Origin: Chitinophagales bacterium
GTDB taxonomy: Bacteria; Bacteroidota; Bacteroidia; Chitinophagales; UBA10324
Assembly (NCBI GenBank): GCA_026786335.1
Contig: JAJAYG010000553.1
Span: 1-9,116, forward strand
Reading direction: 5' to 3'
DNA: 9,116 nt
The notes under the pieces were generated by a model. That model was not told the DNA's origin. It worked only from the letters and a program-made list of their open reading frames with translations, and did no database searches. Within the stretch, counting starts at the first letter, position 1, and each line of letters starts with the position of its first letter. Position numbers and translations under genes: made by a program. Below are positions 1 through 6,773 of the stretch, one piece after another.

Positions 1-1
1 G

Positions 2-1702
2 AAATACACCGCCAAAAATCTGGTAGTTGATTTTATAAAGCGCCGCCGATTATTGTCAGCAGCAATTTTGCTTTCAGTGATTGTGGGCTCAGTGCTTACT
101 GTCTTAATTCCTTTAAGCATTGGTAAGTTTTATGAACTTGCGTTGAACGATAGGCATTCGGTAAAAGGATTATTCTTTGACGAACTTGGATTGCACATTG
201 ATTCTATTCAACAATATTTTATTTTCTTTTTATCGCTGCTGCTATTAACAGCAGTTGCAACTTATGTATCATCTTTTCTCTCGGGCTTAATTGCAGAATA
301 TTTTTCAAAAGAACTGAGGGAGAAATTATTTCATCAGCAGTTGAGCCATACCATCGATAGTTTTAAAAACAAAACCGGTGGTAAATATTTAATGCGCTAC
401 AGTGGTGATCTTTCTTCCATTCAAAAATTAGTTAGCAAAGGAATTATTGCCTTCGCAGGCGATATCATCTTTCTACTTATTGCAATAATCGTTTTGTTTA
501 TGATGAATGCAACCCTGGCAACCGTTTTCATAATTGGTATTCCGGTGGCTGCGGTAATTATTTATTTGATGAACAGAAGTTTGAGGAGCCATTCAATTGA
601 AAAGAGAAATGCAAAATCTTCGATGATGTCTTTTGTGCATGCCCGGCTCAATGCATTTCTTACAATTAAAACTTTTAACAGAGAAACACCCGAAGAATCG
701 CAGTTCAATAAGAAATCAGAAAAATTACACCGCGTAACAGTAAGCTATCTAAAACATGATTCGCTTTTGCAATCTTCTATTCCAATACTTTTTTACCTGA
801 TGTTAGGTTTAGTATTGTACCTGATTGCAATTAAAACTCCCGAACTAAAATCTAACATCGATGGTGAGCAAGTCTTTATTTTTATCTTGCTTACACTCTA
901 TATGCGAGCGGTAATCAAACGCATTCTTAAAGTTACTACTATATGGCAAACGGGAAAAATATCACTCACCAGGTTAGTAGAAATAATAAATTATCCTGCA
1001 GAAGCAAAGGATGAAACAGAGTTAAAAGATATTGAAGGAAATATTCGATTTAGAAATGTTTCATTTGCCTACTCCGAAGGGAAGCCTTTACTAAAAAATA
1101 TTTCATTTTGGCTCGAACCCAATACACTTACACTCATTCGAGGAGCACATGGCAGCGGAAAAACTTCTGTTTTAAAATTGATGATGAAGTTGATGCAACC
1201 AACCGGCGGAAATATTTTTATGGATGATTTTAATTACAAAGACCTCACACCTTATACCATTAGAAAACAGATTGCATTTGTATCAGATGATGCGCCATTG
1301 CTTGGCAGTAATATTTTTGAAGCAATTTCTTACAGCAGAGATGCAGAAAAAAGAGAACGTGCAATACAAACTTTAGAGCAATTACATTTCACCGTAACCG
1401 GTAATGCAGAAGAAGATCTTAATTACAAATTAGAAGAAGGTGCAAAAAACCTATCTGCCGGGCAGCGCAAGATGCTCATGATTGCAAGAGCATTAAATAC
1501 ACGCAAGAAGTTTTTATTGCTCGATGAGCCATTAAGTGATCTTGATGAGGTGGCACAAAAAACATTTGTAAGGCTGCTTAATAAATTAAAAAAGAAAAGA
1601 ACAATCATTGTAGTAGCCGCTAATTCACCTTATGAGTTGATGACTGATAAAGTAATTGACCTTGAACAAATGCAACTTGCTTTTGAAAACACAGGTTCGT
1701 AA
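2..1702 (+). CDS. ABC exporter, fused TM and ATP-binding domains (5' partial)
   Basis: Half-transporter of the ABC exporter type, expected in the inner membrane and driven by ATP; the substrate cannot be told. The frame is open to the left edge, so the start lies outside the window; the first usable in-frame codon, a TTG at 53, falls at the head of TM helix 1 and is not the likely start. About 567 residues are visible. Six hydrophobic helices come first (ending near nt 930), then the ATPase: A-loop Tyr in FAYSEG, Walker A GAHGSGKT (1142-1165), signature LSAGQ (1451-1465), Walker B FLLLDEP with catalytic Glu (1511-1531), D-loop SDLD. Two switch residues are altered: the Q-loop reads VSDD (Asp at 1286-1288 instead of Gln), and the H-loop reads VAANS (Ala at 1619-1621 instead of His). 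It may therefore be one half of a heterodimer or have unusual ATPase kinetics. An N-terminal C39 peptidase domain, as in some family members, could exist off the edge. Confidence 0.9.
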   Translation, partial: KYTAKNLVVDFIKRRRLLSAAILLSVIVGSVLTVLIPLSIGKFYELALNDRHSVKGLFFDELGLHIDSIQQYFIFFLSLLLLTAVATYVSSFLSGLIAEYFSKELREKLFHQQLSHTIDSFKNKTGGKYLMRYSGDLSSIQKLVSKGIIAFAGDIIFLLIAIIVLFMMNATLATVFIIGIPVAAVIIYLMNRSLRSHSIEKRNAKSSMMSFVHARLNAFLTIKTFNRETPEESQFNKKSEKLHRVTVSYLKHDSLLQSSIPILFYLMLGLVLYLIAIKTPELKSNIDGEQVFIFILLTLYMRAVIKRILKVTTIWQTGKISLTRLVEIINYPAEAKDETELKDIEGNIRFRNVSFAYSEGKPLLKNISFWLEPNTLTLIRGAHGSGKTSVLKLMMKLMQPTGGNIFMDDFNYKDLTPYTIRKQIAFVSDDAPLLGSNIFEAISYSRDAEKRERAIQTLEQLHFTVTGNAEEDLNYKLEEGAKNLSAGQRKMLMIARALNTRKKFLLLDEPLSDLDEVAQKTFVRLLNKLKKKRTIIVVAANSPYELMTDKVIDLEQMQLAFENTGS

Positions 1703-1753
1703 AGAACTTAAGATATTTGGTGCACCTTAACTTCAACAATAATTCTTAGTAAA

Positions 1754-2155
1754 ATGAATAAATACTTTCTGCCTCTCCTCTTTTTACTTTCTATCTTAGG
1801 TTTAATTTCATGCACACCAAACCCCGGTATTGGTGGTGATGCTGCAATAAAAGGAAGCCTGCATGCCAATCATTATAACAGCACATTTACCGAATACATT
1901 AGTGACTATCCCGGTGCCGATACTTATGTGTACCTGATCTTTGGCAACGACATCAGTTATGGTAAAAGAATTAAAACAACCTATAACGGGCAGTTTGAAT
2001 TTCAGTACCTCAACAAAGGCGATTACACAGTTTATGTTTATTCACTCGATTCAACGCTAACTGCAGCGAGCGGCTCTGTTGCAAAAACTTACCCTGTAAC
2101 CATTACAGATCGCAAGCAAACAATTGATTTAGGAACCATCGAAGTTTTTCAGTAA
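1754..2155 (+). CDS. small lipoprotein with Ig/prealbumin-like beta-sandwich
   Basis: A 133-residue exported lipoprotein of unknown function. The N-terminus has Lys3, a hydrophobic stretch (residues 4-18) and a lipobox LISC with the lipidated Cys at position 20, so it should be anchored in the envelope. The mature part follows the pattern of carboxypeptidase-regulatory/SpaA-like folds: a GSL opening strand, a central YVYLIF strand, then NGQFEFQYLNKGDYTVYVY (an 'nGxFxFxxLxxGxYxVxVY' motif at about residues 76-94) and a closing strand. Such domains in Bacteroidota usually occur in surface proteins; here it stands alone with no catalytic motif. ATG at 1754 is preceded by an A/T-rich leader without a Shine-Dalgarno sequence, normal for the phylum. 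It starts 51 bp after the ABC exporter gene and 18 bp before the next, so co-transcription with both is likely. Confidence 0.8.
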   Translation: MNKYFLPLLFLLSILGLISCTPNPGIGGDAAIKGSLHANHYNSTFTEYISDYPGADTYVYLIFGNDISYGKRIKTTYNGQFEFQYLNKGDYTVYVYSLDSTLTAASGSVAKTYPVTITDRKQTIDLGTIEVFQ

Positions 2156-2173
2156 CAACTTTAAATTTTGCTC

Positions 2174-2785
2174 ATGAAGTTTTATTTTTCTTTTTGGGGT
2201 AATGAAAACCGAAAACATCTAAAATGGGTTTTGCTTTTTTTACTTTCTAATTTTTCATTGTTTCCTTCACAATTATTTGCTCAATCACAAAATGAAATAG
2301 CGAGTCGTAAAATAAAAAAAGTAACTACCATCACAGTTGATTCAAGAAAAGAAAAAACATCACAAAGAAAAAACACCATCAGCTTCGATGGAAAGGGAAA
2401 CATCACTGAGAACATTGATTACGATGAGCAAGGAAATGTGAAGGAGACTGAACAGTATAAGTATGATAATGATGGCAACGAAATTCTTTTTCTTAATCTC
2501 GATGCTGGCGGAAGAGTGATCAAGAAAACTGAAAGCAAATACAATAAATGGGGAAAAGCTGAAGAGAAAATAAGTTATGGTGCTTCAGGCAATATGATTG
2601 AGAAAACATCCTTTAGCTACAACAATGAAAATGATTTAACTGAAGAAACAACTACTGATAAAAATGGAAATACTTTACGGAAAAGTACTTATAAGTATGA
2701 TAACAAAGGAATGCTGATCTCAAAAAAGACAGTAAATGAAAAAGGTGAAATCATTTACTTAAAAGAAATACAGATCGAATATTAG
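2174..2785 (+). CDS. secreted protein with five 26-residue YD/RHS-like repeats
   Basis: A 203-residue exported protein of unknown function. The ATG at 2174 is chosen over a TTG two codons upstream because it is the standard codon and gives a sensible signal peptide: charged NENRKHLK, hydrophobic WVLLFLLSNFSLF, cleavage near LFAQ (residues 36-37). After a Lys/Arg-rich linker come five back-to-back repeats of exactly 26 residues (70-199), each beginning with an aromatic dyad such as KYDNDG or SYNNEN and carrying a second Gly-containing turn about 15 residues later, as in YD-repeat/RHS beta-strand proteins. The chain ends four residues (QIEY) after the fifth repeat, so there is no RHS core or toxin tip, and it is far shorter than true RHS proteins. 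It probably forms a small beta-rich extracytoplasmic module. Its stop codon directly touches the ATG of the DUF2490 gene, which suggests linked translation. Confidence 0.75.
   Translation: MKFYFSFWGNENRKHLKWVLLFLLSNFSLFPSQLFAQSQNEIASRKIKKVTTITVDSRKEKTSQRKNTISFDGKGNITENIDYDEQGNVKETEQYKYDNDGNEILFLNLDAGGRVIKKTESKYNKWGKAEEKISYGASGNMIEKTSFSYNNENDLTEETTTDKNGNTLRKSTYKYDNKGMLISKKTVNEKGEIIYLKEIQIEY
2381..2770 (+). repeat. five in-frame 78-bp coding repeat units
   Basis: Units at 2381-2458, 2459-2536, 2537-2614, 2615-2692 and 2693-2770 each encode 26 residues with no insertions or deletions. Aligned positions 1-2 are [KS][YF], position 3 is D or N, position 6 is mostly G, and position 18 is G in all five. 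Protein-level similarity is clear while the DNA has diverged, so the array is an old duplication under selection rather than a recent slippage product. Confidence 0.75.
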
Positions 2786-3481
2786 ATGCTCTTAAAAACA
2801 AAAATAGTTTTTGTGTTGAAGTTATTTTTTACAATCATACTGCTATTGGCATTCACTAATTCCGGCTATAGCCAGATACAGGATTTTAAAGGTAAAATCG
2901 CTTTTGGACTTAAGAAAAAAATTTCAAAATCATTTTCATTTACACTTTACAATGAAGAAACCTTTTCACAAAATCTTGCCGAACTGGGTACATCCTTTTT
3001 TGATCTTGGCTTAAATTATAAAATCAATAAAAATTTTATTCTCGGGGCTAATTACAGGTTCACACTTCAAAGAACACTGCTAAACTATTATGATGAAAGG
3101 TCAATGATTTATGGTGACATCACGTATTCAAAAGGCATTAAAAAATTTTCTTTCTCGTTGCGCGCGCGAATTCAAAATTCATTTAATCCCATTGTAATTG
3201 GCGAAACAAAACAAAACAGCGTTGCTTACAACCGTGATAAACTCACCTTGCGCTACCGCATTAATTATTACTTAATTCCTTTTGTTTCGGGAGAAATTTA
3301 TGTGCCCATCAATCATCCTACGCATGATCAAATTGATAAGGAGAAAGGCACCATTGGTATTTACTATAATTTTAACGACTACCTTAAAGTAGCTGCTGAC
3401 TATTCAATCACGCATGAATTAAATCAATCCAACAAAAAAACATTTTATACTCTTGGTGCTTCATTGTACTTCGATTTATAG
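2786..3481 (+). CDS. DUF2490 family outer-membrane beta-barrel protein
   Basis: A 231-residue protein with an N-terminal signal peptide (hydrophobic residues about 7-24, cleavage near GYSQ at 27-30), followed by alternating polar/hydrophobic strands separated by short turns. The recurring patterns 'FSFTLYNEETF', 'LGLNYKINKNFILGANYRF', 'LRYRINYYLIPFVSGEIYVPI' and 'GIYYNFNDYLKVAADYSI' are those of DUF2490 proteins, which are predicted outer-membrane beta-barrels of unknown role and common in Bacteroidota. It ends in TLGASLYFDL, a strand of the sort that closes a barrel, although the last residue is Leu rather than Phe. The ATG follows immediately after the TAG of the repeat protein (no intergenic base), so the two are likely translated together. 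Family assignment is from remembered sequence pattern; the barrel prediction is firm, the function is not known. Confidence 0.8.
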   Translation: MLLKTKIVFVLKLFFTIILLLAFTNSGYSQIQDFKGKIAFGLKKKISKSFSFTLYNEETFSQNLAELGTSFFDLGLNYKINKNFILGANYRFTLQRTLLNYYDERSMIYGDITYSKGIKKFSFSLRARIQNSFNPIVIGETKQNSVAYNRDKLTLRYRINYYLIPFVSGEIYVPINHPTHDQIDKEKGTIGIYYNFNDYLKVAADYSITHELNQSNKKTFYTLGASLYFDL

Positions 3482-3554
3482 GTTGTTAAAAAAATCAAGC
3501 ATGCTGTTGAGGCGCGTTATTTCAGTTTCATCTTTTAAGAATAAAATTTCATAC

Positions 3555-4586
3555 ATGAAATATTTATTGCTGGTAGTTTTTATTCCAACAGTAATTTTTT
3601 CTCAGTCAACTCAGCAACAACCTCCGCATGCTATTGCAATTGCAGTTCATGGCGGCGCAGGCAGTTTAAAAAAATTGAACCTTACACCTGAGCAGGAAAA
3701 AGCATACAAAGACACACTGGCAATTGCCTTGCAAACAGGATATAATTTATTGAAGCAGGGGAAAACTTCAGTTGATGCTGTTGAAGCTTCAGTAAATGTT
3801 TTAGAAAACTGTACGCTCTTTAATGCCGGCAGAGGGGCGGTGTTAACTCACAACGGAACTATTGAAATGGATGCAGCAATTATGAATGGCAGAAACAGCA
3901 AAGCCGGCGCAATAGCGCAGGTAAAAACAATTAAGAACCCCGTGAGTGCTGCACGCAAAGTAATGGACTCATCAAAGTTTGTTTTAATGGCAGGTAAAGG
4001 AGCTGAAGAATTTGCAGCATTGCAAGGATTGCAAATTGTTGACACTTCCTATTTCTTTACCCCTTATCGTCGAGTGCAATTACAAAAAGCATTACTTGGC
4101 GATACTGCCGTTCTTGATCATTCCGATACAACAGGCATGATTGCTCCCGCAGACATCACTGGTAATCCCAACGATAAATTTGGTACAGTAGGATGCGTTG
4201 CTATCGACAAATACGGCAATCTTGCTGCTGCAACTTCAACAGGTGGTATTGTTAACAAAGAGTATGGCCGCATCGGTGATTCACCATTGATCGGCTGTGG
4301 TACTTATGCAAATAATAAAACATGTGCTGTTTCATGCACTGGAAGAGGCGAAGATTTTATCCGCCATGTTGTGGCTTACGATATTTCTTCATTAATGCAA
4401 TACCGAATCATCAACCTGCACGATGCTGCCAACTATGTGATCAAAGAGAAACTTACCAAAGCAGGAGGCCGCGGCGGGTGCATCGCCATTGATAAAAATG
4501 GCCACATCGAAATGCCGTTTAATACAGAGGGAATGTTTCGCGGATACATCAATACCAAAGGGCAAATGGTTGTTTCAATTTATTGA
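3555..4586 (+). CDS. exported isoaspartyl peptidase / plant-type L-asparaginase
   Basis: Ntn-hydrolase of the asparaginase-2 family, 343 residues, which cleaves isoaspartyl dipeptides and/or L-asparagine. It should mature by autocleavage between Gly210 and Thr211 (in KFGTVG); Thr211 becomes the N-terminal nucleophile of a 133-residue beta subunit. Matching the E. coli IaaA/EcAIII layout by spacing, Thr229 (ATSTGG), Arg239 and Asp242 (GRIGDSP) and Thr262-Gly263 (CTGRGE) are all present, as is HGGAG at 32-36 and the closing PFNTEGMFRG motif. All catalytic and substrate-fixing residues are thus intact. The ATG at 3555 is chosen because it yields a clean signal peptide (KYLLLVVFIPTVIFSQ); the frame is open further upstream to a TTG at 3453 inside the previous gene, but that extension lacks sense. 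Export suggests a periplasmic role in amino-acid or damaged-peptide salvage. It lies 73 bp after the DUF2490 gene, so it may share its transcript. Confidence 0.92.
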   Translation: MKYLLLVVFIPTVIFSQSTQQQPPHAIAIAVHGGAGSLKKLNLTPEQEKAYKDTLAIALQTGYNLLKQGKTSVDAVEASVNVLENCTLFNAGRGAVLTHNGTIEMDAAIMNGRNSKAGAIAQVKTIKNPVSAARKVMDSSKFVLMAGKGAEEFAALQGLQIVDTSYFFTPYRRVQLQKALLGDTAVLDHSDTTGMIAPADITGNPNDKFGTVGCVAIDKYGNLAAATSTGGIVNKEYGRIGDSPLIGCGTYANNKTCAVSCTGRGEDFIRHVVAYDISSLMQYRIINLHDAANYVIKEKLTKAGGRGGCIAIDKNGHIEMPFNTEGMFRGYINTKGQMVVSIY

Positions 4587-4711
4587 AATGAATTTTTTAA
4601 CCTGCAAATAAAATCCCCCATTTTGCAACCAATTTTTCTCTCCGCTGTTCTTTAATGCATTGGCTCAATAAAATTATTGATAATTTAAAACAGAGCCGCA
4701 TGTTTTTTCTC

Positions 4712-4719
4712 TAACTTTG
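4712..4719 (+). promoter_or_regulatory. Bacteroidota-type -7 promoter element for citrate synthase
   Basis: TAACTTTG matches the phylum consensus TAnnTTTG exactly and sits 26 bp before the ATG at 4746, which leaves room for transcription to begin near 4726 and a leader of about 20 nt. A -33 element is weak: the best candidate is TTTA at 4684-4687, one base off TTTG, with 24 bp between. It indicates that citrate synthase is transcribed on its own rather than from the upstream envelope genes. Confidence 0.65.
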
Positions 4720-4745
4720 CATTACTAAAATTTTTAAGAAGTAAA

Positions 4746-6083
4746 ATGGGTTACATAAAAGAAAAATTCGAAGCCAAAGCAATTCCAATGGCTGCCGATA
4801 TCAAAGAGTTTATCAAACAAAATGGTGATGTATCTCTCGGTACTTATACCATTGCACAGGCTTATGGTGGAATGAAGAGTATTAAAGCACTGGTAACTGA
4901 AACATCATTACTCGATGCCGATGAAGGCATTCGTTTCAGAGGTTATACGATTCCCGAGTTGAGAGAAAAATTGCCGCATCTTGAAAAATGCACCGAGCCA
5001 TTGCCCGAAGGATTATTTTATCTTTTGTTGCTCGATGAAATTCCTACTTACAAAGATGTACAGCATGTAGCGAATGTTTGGGCACGCCGAGCAATTGTTC
5101 CCATCCATGTTTTCAAAGCAATAGATCGCCTGCCGAGAGACACCCATCCAATGACTCAATTTTCTATCGGTGTTCTTGCCTTGCAAACTGAATCAACATT
5201 TGCAAAAGCATATCGCGATGGCATCAACAAAAAAGAGTATTGGGACCCCATGTATGAAGATGCAATGACTTTGATTGCACGCCTTCCGCGTATAGCTGCT
5301 TACATCTATCGCCGCATGTATAAAAAAGGCAAACACATTGAACCCAACCCCGATTTGGATTGGGCTGCAAACTTTGCTCATATGCTGGGTTTCAATCAAC
5401 CCGATTTTCATAGTTACATGCGTTTGTTCTTAACAATACATGCTGATCACGAAGGTGGAAATGTATCAGCGCATACAACACACTTGGTTGGTTCTACATT
5501 GAGCGATGCATACATGTCGTTTGCATCAGGCATGTGCGGGCTTGCAGGTCCGTTGCATGGCTTGGCAAATCAGGAAGTAATTCGCTGGATTTTGGAAATG
5601 AAAAAACACCTTGGTAAAGACGGACTCACGAAAGAAGAAATTGAAAAATACATTCGCCAAACATTGGCTGAAGGAAAAGTGGTTCCCGGTTATGGCCATG
5701 CTGTGTTGAGAAAAACAGATCCGCGCTTTCTTGCGCAAATGGAATTTGCTAAGCAGCATTGCCCCGATGATGAACTGGTAAATATTGTTTGGAACGTGTA
5801 TGAAGTTGCACCAAAAATTTTAGGTGAATCAGGAAAAATCAAAAACCCTTTCCCAAATGTTGATGCACACAGCGGTTCTATTCTCGTGCATTATGGTTTG
5901 GTGGAATATGATTTTTATACCGTGCTCTTCGGTGTTTCACGCGCTCTTGGTGTACTTGCTTCATTGGTTTGGGATCGCGCACTTGGCCATGGAATTGAAA
6001 GACCAAAGAGCGTTACTACACAATGGATGAAGGATTATGTGGCGAGTAAGGCGGCGAAGAAGGCTGATCCAATTACAACCTGA
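4746..6083 (+). CDS. gltA: citrate synthase, mitochondrial (eukaryotic) type
   Basis: Condenses oxaloacetate with acetyl-CoA to citrate, the entry step of the TCA cycle, in the cytoplasm. The 445-residue protein is of the homodimeric mitochondrial type rather than the hexameric E. coli type: long stretches such as HADHEGGNVSAHTTHLVGS, GLAGPLHGLANQEV, PGYGHAVLRKTDPR, KNPFPNVDAHSG and YTVLFGVSRALGVLA are nearly those of animal and yeast enzymes. The catalytic triad is complete at His271, His318 and Asp373, within three residues of the pig numbering (274, 320, 375). There is no organelle-targeting extension; the chain begins at about the mature mitochondrial N-terminus. ATG at 4746 follows the A-rich leader usual in this phylum. 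It is flanked by 159 bp upstream with its own promoter and no co-directional gene close downstream. The symbol is by function; the protein is not closely related to enterobacterial GltA. The NADH-binding features of the hexameric type are not expected. Confidence 0.96.
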   Translation: MGYIKEKFEAKAIPMAADIKEFIKQNGDVSLGTYTIAQAYGGMKSIKALVTETSLLDADEGIRFRGYTIPELREKLPHLEKCTEPLPEGLFYLLLLDEIPTYKDVQHVANVWARRAIVPIHVFKAIDRLPRDTHPMTQFSIGVLALQTESTFAKAYRDGINKKEYWDPMYEDAMTLIARLPRIAAYIYRRMYKKGKHIEPNPDLDWAANFAHMLGFNQPDFHSYMRLFLTIHADHEGGNVSAHTTHLVGSTLSDAYMSFASGMCGLAGPLHGLANQEVIRWILEMKKHLGKDGLTKEEIEKYIRQTLAEGKVVPGYGHAVLRKTDPRFLAQMEFAKQHCPDDELVNIVWNVYEVAPKILGESGKIKNPFPNVDAHSGSILVHYGLVEYDFYTVLFGVSRALGVLASLVWDRALGHGIERPKSVTTQWMKDYVASKAAKKADPITT

Positions 6084-6132
6084 TATTTAAAATGGGAATC
6101 ACTAAAGCAAAATTATCAGTAAAGAAAAGTCA

Positions 6133-6175
6133 TGAATCAAAAAACATTCGTGAAGTAATTTTTCTTTTTGATTCA
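6133..6175. repeat. 11-bp perfect inverted repeat downstream of citrate synthase
   Basis: Arms TGAATCAAAAA (6133-6143) and TTTTTGATTCA (6165-6175) are exact reverse complements separated by 21 nt. The hairpin would form about 50 bp after the citrate synthase stop. It is AT-rich and not followed by a T-run, so it is not a textbook terminator; it could mark the transcript's 3' end, bind a protein, or be chance in AT-rich DNA. Confidence 0.45.
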
Positions 6176-6231
6176 GCAGCAGTATACAGTTAAGTGCCTA
6201 AAGAAATTTTAAAAGCGACAGCAACGCATGA

Positions 6232-6759
6232 ACAGCAACTGCAACTACCACATTGCAGGTTTTAAGTTTGCCGGCAGTTTTGTTTAGTCCCAGCGAAAAT
6301 GAATTTTGTAATGATGGGCCATCATTTATACTCGATGGAGCAACGCCTGCGAGAGGAAATTTTAGCGGAGCGGGTGTTGTTGACGGAACATTTTATCCGG
6401 CAATTACAGGCCCGGGAAATTTTTCTATTACATACAACTACACAAACATTAGCGGTTGCAGCAATGCAGATTCAAAAAACATAACTGTAAATGTTTGTAC
6501 GGGAATAAATGAAGCAGTTGATGATTTTTTTATAAATGTATATCCTAACCCTGCGCATGATTTGCTGAATTTAAGTATCTCCTCGTCTCAATCACAATGG
6601 CAAGTTGAATTAATAAATTCGATTGGCGCCACTGTTAAAAGCATTTTGATGCAGAGTGGATTAAGCTCCATTGATGTTCATGTGTTGCCGCGCGGAATTT
6701 ATCTATTGGTATTAAAAAACGATTCGAAGAAATATTTTGAAAAAATAATTCTGGAATAA
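6232..6759 (+). pseudogene. 3' remnant of a T9SS-secreted protein (Ig-like repeat plus sorting domain)
   Basis: The frame opens after a stop at 6229 and encodes about 175 residues to TAA at 6757. The first recognisable element is the tail of one repeat (TTLQVLSLPAV), then a full Ig/PKD-like repeat of the kind tandemly arranged in large gliding-group surface proteins (FCNDGPSFILDGATP, GAGVVDGTFYPA, GNFSITYNYT, GCSNAD). A type A Por sorting domain follows: INVYPNPAHD at about nt 6532-6561, a central LINSIGATVK strand and the closing LPRGIYLLVL and YFEKIILE. Such tails direct export through the type IX system after Sec passage, yet there is no signal peptide, and no ATG occurs in frame before the middle of the tail domain; the only early start is TTG at 6253, inside a beta strand. 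It therefore looks like the end of a larger gene whose 5' part was deleted. An alternative is a short expressed CDS 6253-6759, or an assembly join. It converges with the cyclase gene, 14 bp between stops. Confidence 0.7.
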
Positions 6760-6773
6760 GATTCTTTAAATAA

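Noticed and set aside
53..55. TTG as the start of the ABC exporter gene
   Set aside because: The same frame is open without a stop to the left edge and encodes a basic stretch (DFIKRRRLL) typical of the region before TM helix 1, so the gene is simply cut by the window.
1707..1731. TTAAG/CTTAA pair with the palindrome GGTGCACC between exporter and lipoprotein genes
   Set aside because: Only a 5-bp stem with no T-run; too weak for a terminator or operator claim.
2162..2170. TAAATTTTG as a -7 promoter element for the repeat-protein gene
   Set aside because: It has three instead of two spacer bases and ends 3 bp before the ATG, leaving no room for a transcription start.
3453..3554. N-terminal extension of the isoaspartyl peptidase from TTG 3453 or ATG 3501
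   Set aside because: The extension overlaps or crowds the DUF2490 gene and would bury the clear signal peptide that begins at the ATG at 3555.
6092..6193. 33-codon ATG frame between citrate synthase and the T9SS remnant
   Set aside because: No recognisable motif, no promoter, and it contains the inverted repeat; likely chance. The nearby ATG at 6132 gives only MNQKTFVK before a stop. That resembles a secreted-protein N-terminus, but is too short to claim as the lost head of the T9SS gene.
6218..6239. Direct repeat ACAGCAAC, two copies 14 bp apart
   Set aside because: Eight bases in low-complexity CAG/CAA-rich DNA; no flanking features to suggest a target-site duplication.
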